Shown piece after piece: positions 36,765-44,648 of a stretch of 64,000 bases of DNA. The DNA comes from Fibrobacter succinogenes (GTDB taxonomy: Bacteria > Fibrobacterota > Fibrobacteria > Fibrobacterales > Fibrobacteraceae). The stretch's first letter is position 1; each line of letters begins with the position of its first letter. The stretch spans positions 22,764 to 86,763 of the forward strand of contig CADBHQ010000023.1 of the NCBI GenBank assembly GCA_902794535.1, read 5' to 3'. Under the pieces are notes generated by a model. It was given only the letters and a program-made list of their open reading frames with translations, ran no database searches and was not told where the DNA came from. A program made the translations under genes and the position numbers.

Positions 36765-38121
36765 TACCTGGATTCAGCAGGATATGTTCAGCCACCGCGA
36801 TGGTGTATACAGCGGTATGGGATTTCTGAATGCGGCGACGGTTATTGCGCCGTTTATGCCTATTGAAACCTATTCGGGCTGGCTGATTGACGGCACTTTC
36901 GGTGGCCCTGGTGGCGGCGCCGATGGCGGTGGCGTGACCGGTAAGAATCAGCGTTACCTGCTGGGTGGCTCGCAGTACAGCAACATCTTCCCGACGTTTA
37001 TCGGAACGTGGATCGGTACGGGGGCTGTTCGCTGGATTTACGGAAACGCTTACGGCAAGACCAAATACCTGCTCGAAACCTACGGCCTCGACAAGGGGCT
37101 GGGCGATGCGGGCGTGCGCAGGCTCATTACCGAATTCCGCGCAAGGCTTGCGATGCTCGACATGAAAAAATGGTCCGGCGAAATCAGGAACCTGCTGAAC
37201 CAGAATTTCGGAAGTGACACCTACTGGGAACAGGACATGTGGGACAACAACAGGAAAAGCTACACCTGGACCATGACGCCCTACCAGACGGTAACGGAAA
37301 GCGACGGTTACCTTGTACCGAATCAGGAAACAACTCCGGGTTGGTCTGGCTCGAACGTGGTTCCGCTGAAGGTGCAAAACGGAGCAAAAGAAGTCACTGT
37401 GAGTTTCTACCCGAACGGCGCAAATTCCAATAACAAGAACATGAACTTCTTGCTGTGTTACCGAGCAACTGACGGTACACCTGTGTACAGTGAACCCATT
37501 ACGGGCGAAGGTTCCGCGACGCTTCGCCTGGACAAGACGCCTTCTTCGACGAACGGCACGCCGATGGTCTTTGCGGTGATCGTGAATACCGATTACCAGT
37601 ACACCGGCAACACGGGAATTCGCAAGTTGCATTACGATTATAAGTTGAAACTGGAAACGGGCGTAAGTGGCGCAGGGGCTGCAAACATCAAGTACTACAA
37701 CGACTTTAAGCTGGATTACAAGTGGCCCGAAATCGGCGAAACCCCGGTTGTGTCCAGTAGTTCTGTGGCATCGAGTAGTTCTATCGCTCCCGCAAGTTCC
37801 AGCAGCGTGGTGCCGCCTTCTTCGAGTAGCGAAACGTCGACGGCAATTGCTTTTGAACCGTTGAACGTGCCTTCGCATATCAATGTCAAATTTAAACGTG
37901 GAATTGTAACGGTTGACTACGCTTTGCCGCAGCGTGAAAATGTGATGGTTAGCTTGTTTACGGGATTTGGTGCTTTAATTGCCCAAGAAATGGTTGGCGT
38001 GCAGAATGCCGGTGCGCATACGCATTCTTTTGACCTAAGTCAAATGCCGGCAGGATCCTATATCGTGAAGGTGACAACCGGCAGCTACCGTGAAGCGAAA
38101 TCAATAAACATTTTCCGATAA
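36481..38121 (+). CDS. Secreted HExxH metallopeptidase-like protein, main fragment (frameshifted)
   Basis: The main part of the preceding gene, without its own start; open sequence in this phase extends back to 36271 but is not coding there. AMIHEGIHSMTNGYPG holds HExxH, and AHWFQEAGNTWIQQDMF provides a downstream Glu. This is the arrangement of gluzincin-type zinc sites and is reminiscent of DUF6055-like proteins. Then come a beta-rich domain (VTVSFYPNGANSNNKNMNFLL), a linker of SSSS blocks (about 37755-37840) and a sorting-like end (MPAGSYIVKVTTGSYREAKSINIF). Its place in a pectinolytic cluster suggests action on cell wall glycoproteins, which is inference. A terminator follows. Confidence 0.65.
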   Translation, partial: PDAQAQEGQYSAVYYYGSGTCAGGAKDDTTGGWQTWVAGYTAVAASFYPLYSFNTSCPYRDRVAQMDAMIHEGIHSMTNGYPGAKDAHWFQEAGNTWIQQDMFSHRDGVYSGMGFLNAATVIAPFMPIETYSGWLIDGTFGGPGGGADGGGVTGKNQRYLLGGSQYSNIFPTFIGTWIGTGAVRWIYGNAYGKTKYLLETYGLDKGLGDAGVRRLITEFRARLAMLDMKKWSGEIRNLLNQNFGSDTYWEQDMWDNNRKSYTWTMTPYQTVTESDGYLVPNQETTPGWSGSNVVPLKVQNGAKEVTVSFYPNGANSNNKNMNFLLCYRATDGTPVYSEPITGEGSATLRLDKTPSSTNGTPMVFAVIVNTDYQYTGNTGIRKLHYDYKLKLETGVSGAGAANIKYYNDFKLDYKWPEIGETPVVSSSSVASSSSIAPASSSSVVPPSSSSETSTAIAFEPLNVPSHINVKFKRGIVTVDYALPQRENVMVSLFTGFGALIAQEMVGVQNAGAHTHSFDLSQMPAGSYIVKVTTGSYREAKSINIFR

Positions 38122-38141
38122 ATCGATGATACCAAACAAAG

Positions 38142-38170
38142 GCGCCCCGGCGAATGCCGGGACGCTTTTT
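38142..38170 (+). terminator. Terminator
   Basis: GCGCCCCGGC-GAAT-GCCGGGACGC followed by TTTTT. Close relative of the terminator at 30373. Confidence 0.85.
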
Positions 38171-38191
38171 GCTGTGGCTTGGGGATATTTT

Positions 38192-39256
38192 TTATTTGGT
38201 GTAAATCTTATGCTCGGCCATATAGATAGCTAGGTAGTCAATGACGCCGGATTCTGCGCCCTTTACGGGAATATACCGCAGGTTTTTCTGTGCGTCTACA
38301 ATAACGGCTAGCCCCGCGATGAAGTTAATCCAATGGTAATCCTCGTGATACTTGAGGGCGACCTTTTTCTGCGAACCGAAAACGGCAAGCGGCATCACGA
38401 AGATGTCGTGCGACACCATGATGGTGACGCGTTTCCATCTGGATAAATTTTTCAGGATGACCGTTTGCATAAATTCCTGCGCACGGGGCTCCATTTCGTA
38501 AAATGTTTCTGGGTATCCGCCTTCGTATGCCCAGCGTGCCATCAGTTCGACTGAACTGCCCTTTAGGCCGAGCGCGGTCGCTTGCTTTGCGAGAGAATCG
38601 GCCGAAATTTTCAAAAACCAATTGCCAGTAATGTCGTAATTCGTGATGAGTTTCGGGGACGTCGCTTCGCCGCGTCCTTTCGAGATTTGGTTTGCGGTTT
38701 CGTTCGTGCGCACGAATCCCGAAGTGACGTACGAGAATTCCTCTTCACTCTTGAGCGTTGCTCCTAGATCCTGTGCCATCTGGATTCCGTTTGCGGTGAG
38801 TTCGGTTTCCAAAGCCACGTCATCTTCACGTTCGGAATGGCGGATAATAAAAACCGCCTTTTCGTCGGGGGCGAGGCTCTTGTAGGCGTCGGCGACCGTG
38901 GCGAATCCGTCTTTGTCCAAAACGATTTCCGGAGAGGTATCCATGATTGCGGACGAAGAAGATTCCTCAATCGAGGAGGAACTGCTGACTTGCAGTTCTG
39001 CTGAAGATGATAGGGCGTGCGGAATTTGCTCGCTTGAAGAGGATGCCGGAATGGCCGAGGATGACATTGCCAAAGAAGGCATTGTCGAAGACGACCATTC
39101 CGGGGAATCTTGCTCGGACGACGGCACGGGTATCCAGGAGTGATTGGAGGCTTTGTCGGACGAGCTTGATTCAATATCGGGACTAGATACTTTGTCATTG
39201 CATGCCGTGAGTGCTGCAATGCATGCGGTGGCAAAGATGAAAATGTACGTGCGCAT
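38192..39256 (-). CDS. Lipoprotein of the histidine phosphatase superfamily
   Basis: The lipoprotein signal is MRTYIFIFATACIAALTAC, followed by a long Ser-rich spacer with SSSS blocks (about residues 30-110). The enzyme domain has the RHG-type start AVFIIRHSEREDD (phospho-accepting His), GIQMAQDLGATLKS, SGFVRTNETANQISKG and a second His in VTIMVSHDIFVMPL, as in branch-1 histidine phosphatases. It probably hydrolyses phosphomonoesters at the cell surface or in the periplasm. The ATG overlaps the stop of the upstream FGE-domain gene (TAATG at 39254-39258), so the two are translated together. Confidence 0.82.
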   Translation of the reverse strand: MRTYIFIFATACIAALTACNDKVSSPDIESSSSDKASNHSWIPVPSSEQDSPEWSSSTMPSLAMSSSAIPASSSSEQIPHALSSSAELQVSSSSSIEESSSSAIMDTSPEIVLDKDGFATVADAYKSLAPDEKAVFIIRHSEREDDVALETELTANGIQMAQDLGATLKSEEEFSYVTSGFVRTNETANQISKGRGEATSPKLITNYDITGNWFLKISADSLAKQATALGLKGSSVELMARWAYEGGYPETFYEMEPRAQEFMQTVILKNLSRWKRVTIMVSHDIFVMPLAVFGSQKKVALKYHEDYHWINFIAGLAVIVDAQKNLRYIPVKGAESGVIDYLAIYMAEHKIYTK

Positions 39257-41169
39257 TATGACCCCCACTGGTAATCACCAGCTTCGTAAACGGGGTTTTC
39301 TCCGTTGAAGCCGCGGGGACGTTTGATTTTGTCATCGTAAAGGGTCTTGTTGAATATGCGGAAGTCGCCTCGTTCATAACTTTGGAATGAAATGTGGCAA
39401 AAAATGGGGCCTGCAGGCATATATTCGCTGTAGCTCATGGTGCGTTCGCCAGCGGTGTAGAGGTAGTTGAAGTATTTCCCGTTCAGCACGATGTGTAGCC
39501 CGATGTTACCTACAGTGAACCAGCGGCCTTTTGCGAGAATATTCTCGTGGTGCGTATCGTCGTAATCCATTACCACGAATTCGGCATCACCATTCTTGTC
39601 GAGGTGGAATCGGTATTTGTGGTTGCCGCCACAGCAACGCCCGTCAAAGAACCAGGTGTATCCGCTGGCAGCGGCAATACGCGGGTCGCGTACGCTTGTA
39701 TCGGGGTGGGCGAGTTGTTCGTCTGTCACGAGGCGCTCGGGTTCCACAGCCGCAATCAGTTGTTCCAGTGTTTTCGGGTTGCTTACGGTCGTAAGGCTTA
39801 CCTTGTTCTTAGCTTCGCTTGCAGCACGGCGGTACAGTCGGTAAGGAATGCCGTCGTCACTAATCATGGTGAGTTCATCTTGGCTGAACACATAGTAAGC
39901 GTACGTTTTGGTTCCGGTTTTGGTGACCACGTTGAAACTGCGGTTGTTGAGCGTGTACCATTGGCCGGAAACGTTCGGGAAACCAGAAACCGCTGCAATT
40001 CCGTCTTCGCCGATGACAACGGTGTAGTCGTCGCTGATCCAGGCTTCGTCGGCTGCGGTAATGAGGCGGCAGTCGCGGTTTTTGTCTCCGGCACAAACCG
40101 CGTCGCTCGGGTTCGCCGCTTCGCAGGCGCTGATCATTCCCGGCGGAAGTTCGGTAGATGCCCCTAACCGGAATCCCATATCGGCAGCGCCATCGCGGCT
40201 ACGGATGGCCCGGCGGCTCACCCGAGCGAATTCGGCGGGTTCGCCGTAACTGCCGCCACGTCGCGTCTTGTTGCCAGAACCCGTGAGCTGAACCGGGTTG
40301 ACTTTATCGCCTGCAGTATAACCCACAAGCCAGTCGTACACCCATTCCCAGGAATTGCCGCTCATGTCGTAAAGCCCGAGCTTATTCGGCTTCTTGCTGG
40401 CGACGTCGTGTGCCTTGCCACCGCTGTTTTCGGAATACCAGGCAACATCGTCAATGGCGTTGCCTCCTGAGAATTTGAAGCTGTCGGCAATCCCATCCTT
40501 ACCTCCGCGAGCTGCAAATTCCCATTCGGCATCGGTGAGCAGGCGGTATTGCCTGCCTGTCAATTGCCCTAATTTACAAGCAAAATTATTCGCATCAAAC
40601 CAGCTTACGCCTATTTTGGGGGAGTTTCCTGATTCCCAAGCGTTTTTCTTGCCGCCCATGACGGCGTTCCATTGGCTGACCGTGACTTCGGTTTTGGCGG
40701 CAAAGTAGTCGCTGACGGTTACCTTGTGCGCGGGTGTCTCGTAAATTTTGTCTTGTTCGGCGCAGTTGTCACACCCGCGTGTGTACGAGCCTCCCGGAAC
40801 GTGAATCATGTCGAATAAGACGCCGTTTACAGTGTCGGAAAAATTTGCAGGTGCAATATATGAAAATCCGGTTCCGCTTGATGAACCTGGAGGGACAGCA
40901 AGTTCACCAGACGAGGAGGAGCTAACAAAAAAGACGTCCGATGAACTTGTTGCAGTGAGTCCGCTCGAAGAATGGGTATCGCCTGCGCTGAAAGCGGTTT
41001 CGGAGCTGATTTCCTGAAGAGAATCAGCGTTTGACGAATCCGGAAAATTCGTTGCTGAGGAATCGCCCTCGGTGGGGGGAGTTAACCCACTTTCGGGCGA
41101 TTCCGAGCAACCTCCAAACATCCCAGCGATAAAAGTAACCGCTATAACACCCGAGGAAAACTTGTGCAT
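39256..41169 (-). CDS. Lipoprotein with formylglycine-generating-enzyme (FGE/SUMF1-like) domain
   Basis: The lipoprotein signal is MHKFSSGVIAVTFIAGMFGGC; a Ser-rich spacer follows. An FGE-sulfatase domain spans about 120-345: FDMIHVPGGSYTRG, KTEVTVSQWNAVM, PKIGVSWFDANNFA, YRLLTDAEWEFAARGG, NKLGLYDMSGNSWEWVYDW and RRGGSY. The conserved Cys pair of true formylglycine-generating enzymes is not obvious, so it may be a non-catalytic relative. The C-terminal about 300 residues contain beta-rich repeats (GQWYTLNNRSFNVVTKTG, GRWFTVGNIGLHIVLNGKYF) of unknown family. Start at 41169 has GGGGGTG just upstream; 41181 is possible. It is the first gene of an operon with the histidine phosphatase lipoprotein. 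Confidence 0.8.
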   Translation of the reverse strand: MHKFSSGVIAVTFIAGMFGGCSESPESGLTPPTEGDSSATNFPDSSNADSLQEISSETAFSAGDTHSSSGLTATSSSDVFFVSSSSSGELAVPPGSSSGTGFSYIAPANFSDTVNGVLFDMIHVPGGSYTRGCDNCAEQDKIYETPAHKVTVSDYFAAKTEVTVSQWNAVMGGKKNAWESGNSPKIGVSWFDANNFACKLGQLTGRQYRLLTDAEWEFAARGGKDGIADSFKFSGGNAIDDVAWYSENSGGKAHDVASKKPNKLGLYDMSGNSWEWVYDWLVGYTAGDKVNPVQLTGSGNKTRRGGSYGEPAEFARVSRRAIRSRDGAADMGFRLGASTELPPGMISACEAANPSDAVCAGDKNRDCRLITAADEAWISDDYTVVIGEDGIAAVSGFPNVSGQWYTLNNRSFNVVTKTGTKTYAYYVFSQDELTMISDDGIPYRLYRRAASEAKNKVSLTTVSNPKTLEQLIAAVEPERLVTDEQLAHPDTSVRDPRIAAASGYTWFFDGRCCGGNHKYRFHLDKNGDAEFVVMDYDDTHHENILAKGRWFTVGNIGLHIVLNGKYFNYLYTAGERTMSYSEYMPAGPIFCHISFQSYERGDFRIFNKTLYDDKIKRPRGFNGENPVYEAGDYQWGS

Positions 41170-41252
41170 GCGCACCCCCATCGAGTCTACATCCTTAACC
41201 GATTTTAATATAAACTTAAACTAAAAGGAAAAGGCGTTATTTATTCTTTTAC

Positions 41253-41272
41253 TGTGGACAATTGTGTCAACA
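41253..41272. promoter_or_regulatory. Operator-like inverted repeat TGTGGACA-N4-TGTCAACA
   Basis: 7 of 8 arm positions pair, around ATTG, about 84 bases upstream of the FGE-domain lipoprotein start. It matches the sites at 28507 and 44547. Confidence 0.55.
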
Positions 41273-41290
41273 CCAATGTTTGCGTTTCAA

Positions 41291-41326
41291 AACAAAGAAG
41301 CACTCCGTTCGGGGTGCCTCTTTGTT
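41291..41326 (-). terminator. Terminator of SGNH esterase gene
   Basis: A long hairpin with arms AACAAAGAAGCACTCC and GGGGTGCCTCTTTGTT (two non-Watson-Crick positions). It lies after the minus-strand esterase stop; the T tract is short. Confidence 0.55.
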
Positions 41327-41348
41327 TGGTTTAGGAAGTTTTGCTCTT

Positions 41349-42713
41349 TTACTTTGCCCGTATGATACTTGTCTGCACCGCATTTTTGCCACGGATAATG
41401 ACTATGTACTGCCCCGTCGGGATGTTTTCAAATTGTACCTGTCCGTAATTCTTAGAAAGGGCCTTTTGGGAAATGAGTTGCCCCGTTGCAGAAACAAGGG
41501 TTACGGAGGTTGCATTTAGTAAGTTGCCCTCAACGAAAATACTCTTCCCTTGCGCGTAAATTCGGGGGACCATAAACGTGCCTGACATCTTTAAAGTCGT
41601 GGAGGAGTCTGGCGTTTTGGTGGCGGTGTCACCTATCGCATACAAGGGCGCCAGTGCTTCTGCCCACAAGTGGTGCATGGCTTGGCCGCCCTTGGTTTCG
41701 GCATTCGGGTGTACACCGTCGCTCGCCAACAATTCGGGATGTTCCTTAAAGTAACTGTAGAAATCAGGACCCTGCGGCAGGTTATTCTCTTCGACGAGTT
41801 TGTCGACAGCCTCCAAAAATGCCGGATTGATTTGCCAGCCCGCCTTTGCGGAATCGGTCGCGATAATCCGTGCAATCACGGGCGTGATTCCGTGAGCCTT
41901 TGCAGAGTCGATAATCGTCTGCATGTTGCTCACGTAGGTGTTTAGGTTCCAATCGCCACCGCCCCAGGCATCGTTGGTACCCATTTCGATTGCCCAGAAT
42001 TTGACGTTGCCAGCGTATTCTAGGTATTCGCTTAGGTGTTCCACGACCTCGGTGCTGTTGATGCAGCCGATGCCGCCGCGCAACATGGCGGGTGTGTATT
42101 CGGGGAATCTTGCGTGAATGAGCTGCGCCGTGGTGGAATCGGTATCCTGTTGCTTGATTCCCATTTGGCTGATGCTTGTGCCCATAAAGAACCAAGTGTC
42201 GGTGCCGCCTGCACTCATGTCAAATGCCTCGATTTCAAGAATCTTGCCCACATCGCCTTCGCTTGCGAACTTGAACCAGGATTTGCCCGCAAAGTCGATG
42301 GTTACGCCACGTGCCATCACGGGGTTGTTCTGGATGGTAGCGGCCACTTCCCAGTCTCCGTCGGTACCGTCGGTGGAATTCGCCGAAGTCAAAATCTTGA
42401 AATTCGAGAGTGCGACTCCCGAGTGCCCGCAACCGCTCGTGAAATCGGTCGCCCAAGCACAATCGCCGAACGATTCCCAGTTGATCAAGAGCTTTTTGGG
42501 GCCTTCGCCCACGTTCAACGCGATTTCCTTGGCGCTGCTACTCTTCCAGTTGGTCAAGTAACCGTCCGTCAGGTAATCTGTCGTTGTGGCTCCTGTATGA
42601 GCCGGCAAACCGCCAGAAACCAACTTGTTCGGGGTAATCCCGTAAGAGGCGCACATTCCGCATAACAAAAAAGCTGCGGTTGTGTTCGCCTTTTTTAAAG
42701 TAAAACAACCCAT
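41349..42713 (-). CDS. Secreted SGNH/GDSL-family carbohydrate esterase
   Basis: Begins with a signal peptide (MGCFTLKKANTTAAFLLCGMCASYG) and a discoidin/CBM-like N-terminal beta domain (GLPAHTGATTTDYLTDGYLTNW, about 30-170). The SGNH hydrolase part follows, with block I as FFMGTSISQMG (GTS in place of GDS), block II Gly in LRGGIGC, block III EMGTNDAWGGGDW and block V SDGVHPNAETKG. It likely removes acetyl groups from xylan, mannan or pectin. The C-terminal module is QVQFENIPTGQYIVIIRGKNAVQTSII. ATG 42713 has GGAG five bases upstream. A remnant of a close paralogue is at 26607-26816. Confidence 0.82.
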   Translation of the reverse strand: MGCFTLKKANTTAAFLLCGMCASYGITPNKLVSGGLPAHTGATTTDYLTDGYLTNWKSSSAKEIALNVGEGPKKLLINWESFGDCAWATDFTSGCGHSGVALSNFKILTSANSTDGTDGDWEVAATIQNNPVMARGVTIDFAGKSWFKFASEGDVGKILEIEAFDMSAGGTDTWFFMGTSISQMGIKQQDTDSTTAQLIHARFPEYTPAMLRGGIGCINSTEVVEHLSEYLEYAGNVKFWAIEMGTNDAWGGGDWNLNTYVSNMQTIIDSAKAHGITPVIARIIATDSAKAGWQINPAFLEAVDKLVEENNLPQGPDFYSYFKEHPELLASDGVHPNAETKGGQAMHHLWAEALAPLYAIGDTATKTPDSSTTLKMSGTFMVPRIYAQGKSIFVEGNLLNATSVTLVSATGQLISQKALSKNYGQVQFENIPTGQYIVIIRGKNAVQTSIIRAK

Positions 42714-42820
42714 AAACACTCCAATTTAAAAAAGCGACGCTCCAAAAATAAACTCCAACCCCCGTTGTGCATTCATTTTTTTCGCGTCGCCTGTAAAATT
42801 CGTTGAAACCGACTCAATAG

Positions 42821-43522
42821 TTATTTTTTGATGTATACCGCATTCAAGTTGCGTCCCTGGATTCTTTGACGCATGATGTATCGCCCCTGCGGAAGTCCCT
42901 GCGTAGTGAGTCCCACATAGTGGCCGTTCATGTCAAAGATGCCAATTGTTGTTGCAGGGCCGTAGAACCGCGATACCTTTGCAAGACGTGTCGTAGAGGT
43001 ATCCTGGTTGGGCTTGTATTTGTCCCAGCCGGGCATGTCCTCGAGCGAAATAACACGTTCGTCACCCATGTTGCTCTTCCACACGGCATCCTTCGTCTGG
43101 CCGGGCCAGGTTCCGCTCCAGGTGCTGTACCACGGCATCCACCAGCTCCATACGGCCTCGTCGGTGTGCATGTTGTTCACGTCGGGAATGGGGCCGTTTT
43201 CGCTGAGTGCGATAATCTTCGTGGAATTCGATGCGTTCTTGAACTTGTCAAAGGCGCTTGCGTTGCTGGAATGGTCGTTTGCGCTGTTGTAGATGTCGAT
43301 AGAAAGCACGTCGTAGTATTCGCTGCCCGGATCCCAGGTGGTAACGGTAGAACCTTCGGGGTTGAACACCCAGATCATGTTCTTCACGCCCTTGACCTTC
43401 ACCATTCGGTCAAATACCAGGCGGTAGAGGGCCGCGAACTGCTCGCCCGAATTGATACTCCACCAGAACCACTTGCCGCCCGCTTCATGCAGGGGGCGGA
43501 AGATGCCTGCAACGCCTTCTTT
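42821..43522 (-). CDS. GH26 mannanase, catalytic and C-terminal fragment after in-frame stop
   Basis: In phase with 43523-44470 and separated from it only by TAG 43523-43525. Readthrough gives YFLEL-stop-KEGVAGIFRPLHEAGGKWFWW, exactly the GH26 acid/base motif, so the stop replaces one ordinary residue. The nucleophile region is IIALSENGPIPD. The first internal ATG (43405) lies after the acid/base Glu, so restart there would give an inactive piece. The C-terminus (IGIFDMNGHYVGLTTQGLPQ, GRYIMRQRI) matches the PL1-like gene at 28619. Confidence 0.75.
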   Translation of the reverse strand, partial: KEGVAGIFRPLHEAGGKWFWWSINSGEQFAALYRLVFDRMVKVKGVKNMIWVFNPEGSTVTTWDPGSEYYDVLSIDIYNSANDHSSNASAFDKFKNASNSTKIIALSENGPIPDVNNMHTDEAVWSWWMPWYSTWSGTWPGQTKDAVWKSNMGDERVISLEDMPGWDKYKPNQDTSTTRLAKVSRFYGPATTIGIFDMNGHYVGLTTQGLPQGRYIMRQRIQGRNLNAVYIKK

Positions 43523-44470
43523 CTACAGTTCGAGGAAGTAGTCGGCGATGTGGTCGATGTCGGCGACGATACCCTTGTAGGCCGCACTTTCGGTGTCCCA
43601 TTCGGTGGAGCCGGGCTTGAATCCGGTAGAGAAGTCGAAGTCCGTATATTCGTTGGTGCCGGCTGCGCTCTGGATGTAGAAGGCGTCCTTCTTGTCGAGC
43701 GGGTCTTTCCAGTGCCAAGTGAATGCGGGGATGCCGCCTGCTTTCCAGAGACCCTTCGCTATAGAAATCGCCTTGTCGGTGTATTCCATGTTCCAGCCTT
43801 GAGACGCGTTCGGGCCCGTTGCAAAAAGGAAGTCGAGACCGACGAGTGCCGGGTACTTGCCCGTGCGCGTGTAGATGTACTTTACGTCGTCGTGGGTCTT
43901 GAAGCCGGCTCCCAGCGTGTAGCCGCTCATGTCGCCGGTCATGATTCCGCTAATTGTTTTCTTGCCGAAGTTTTCGCGCAAGAAACTGTAGAGCTTTACT
44001 GCGCTTTCGGTCGCGTTCGGGGTGACCGGGCTTGCGGAGAGCTCGAAGGGCTTTGATTCGTAGGCAGAAATGTCGATGTAGTCCACGTCGATCCAACCCC
44101 AGTATTTTTCGATAGCGACGGTATTTGCACCAGCCTTGAGCGTTACGGCCGTTGTGATGTCCGCCCACCCGGCCGTTGCCGCGAAGTCGATGGTGCCTGC
44201 GGTTGCGCCATTCACCTTGAGGTAATTTGCCTTGAAGTCGCCCGCCTTGTAATGGATGGTGAGCGTGTACTTGCCTGCGGATTCGGCGGTGACTCCCGTG
44301 AAGGTAATGTTGCCTTCTTGGAGGCTCACGTACCCTGTGCCCGAAACTCCGCTGCTGTTGACAATTTTTGCTTCGCTAGATACGGTTGCCGATTCGGCTT
44401 CGTATTTGGTGGCGAAAGCTGTGGTTGCGAGGGTTGCCGCAAGAATCGCGACTGTATTTCTTTTAAACAT
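43523..44470 (-). CDS. Secreted GH26 beta-mannanase with CBM35-like domain, N-terminal part ended by TAG
   Basis: Signal peptide MFKRNTVAILAATLATTAFA; a CBM35/CBM6-like domain covers about 20-145 (KYEAESATVSSEAKIVNSSG, VAIEKYWGWIDVDYIDI). The GH26 domain starts about 160 (VKLYSFLRENFGKKTISGIM, GLDFLFATGPNASQG, IPAFTWHWKDPLD). It stops at TAG just before the acid/base motif, so the product has no catalytic Glu. Intact, it would be a secreted endo-mannanase of about 550 residues. Its upstream region has the TGTGGACA-type operator and is divergent from a TIGR02147 regulator. Confidence 0.8.
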   Translation of the reverse strand: MFKRNTVAILAATLATTAFATKYEAESATVSSEAKIVNSSGVSGTGYVSLQEGNITFTGVTAESAGKYTLTIHYKAGDFKANYLKVNGATAGTIDFAATAGWADITTAVTLKAGANTVAIEKYWGWIDVDYIDISAYESKPFELSASPVTPNATESAVKLYSFLRENFGKKTISGIMTGDMSGYTLGAGFKTHDDVKYIYTRTGKYPALVGLDFLFATGPNASQGWNMEYTDKAISIAKGLWKAGGIPAFTWHWKDPLDKKDAFYIQSAAGTNEYTDFDFSTGFKPGSTEWDTESAAYKGIVADIDHIADYFLEL

Positions 44471-44546
44471 TCAAACTCCTTGATACACCATTGTACCCTA
44501 AATTTATGCTTGTGAATGCATTTCGAGGAGTTTTTTTTGGGGAGGG

Positions 44547-44566
44547 CGTGGACAAAAATGTCAACA
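44547..44566. promoter_or_regulatory. Operator-like inverted repeat CGTGGACA-N4-TGTCAACA
   Basis: Arms around AAAA, 77 bases upstream of the GH26 start and about 80 upstream of the divergent TIGR02147 regulator. It has the same spacing and orientation relative to the minus-strand gene as at 28507 and 41253. Confidence 0.55.
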
Positions 44567-44648
44567 ACTCCGAAAAAAAACATTAAAAAGCAGTTGCGAA
44601 AATAGATTATTTTGATAATAGAAACTATATTATTGGGACGGGTCAACC

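Noticed and set aside
43523..43525. Genome-wide reassignment of TAG to an amino acid
   Set aside because: Only one gene shows an internal TAG, and others use TAG as normal stops (for example 33025 and 60274).
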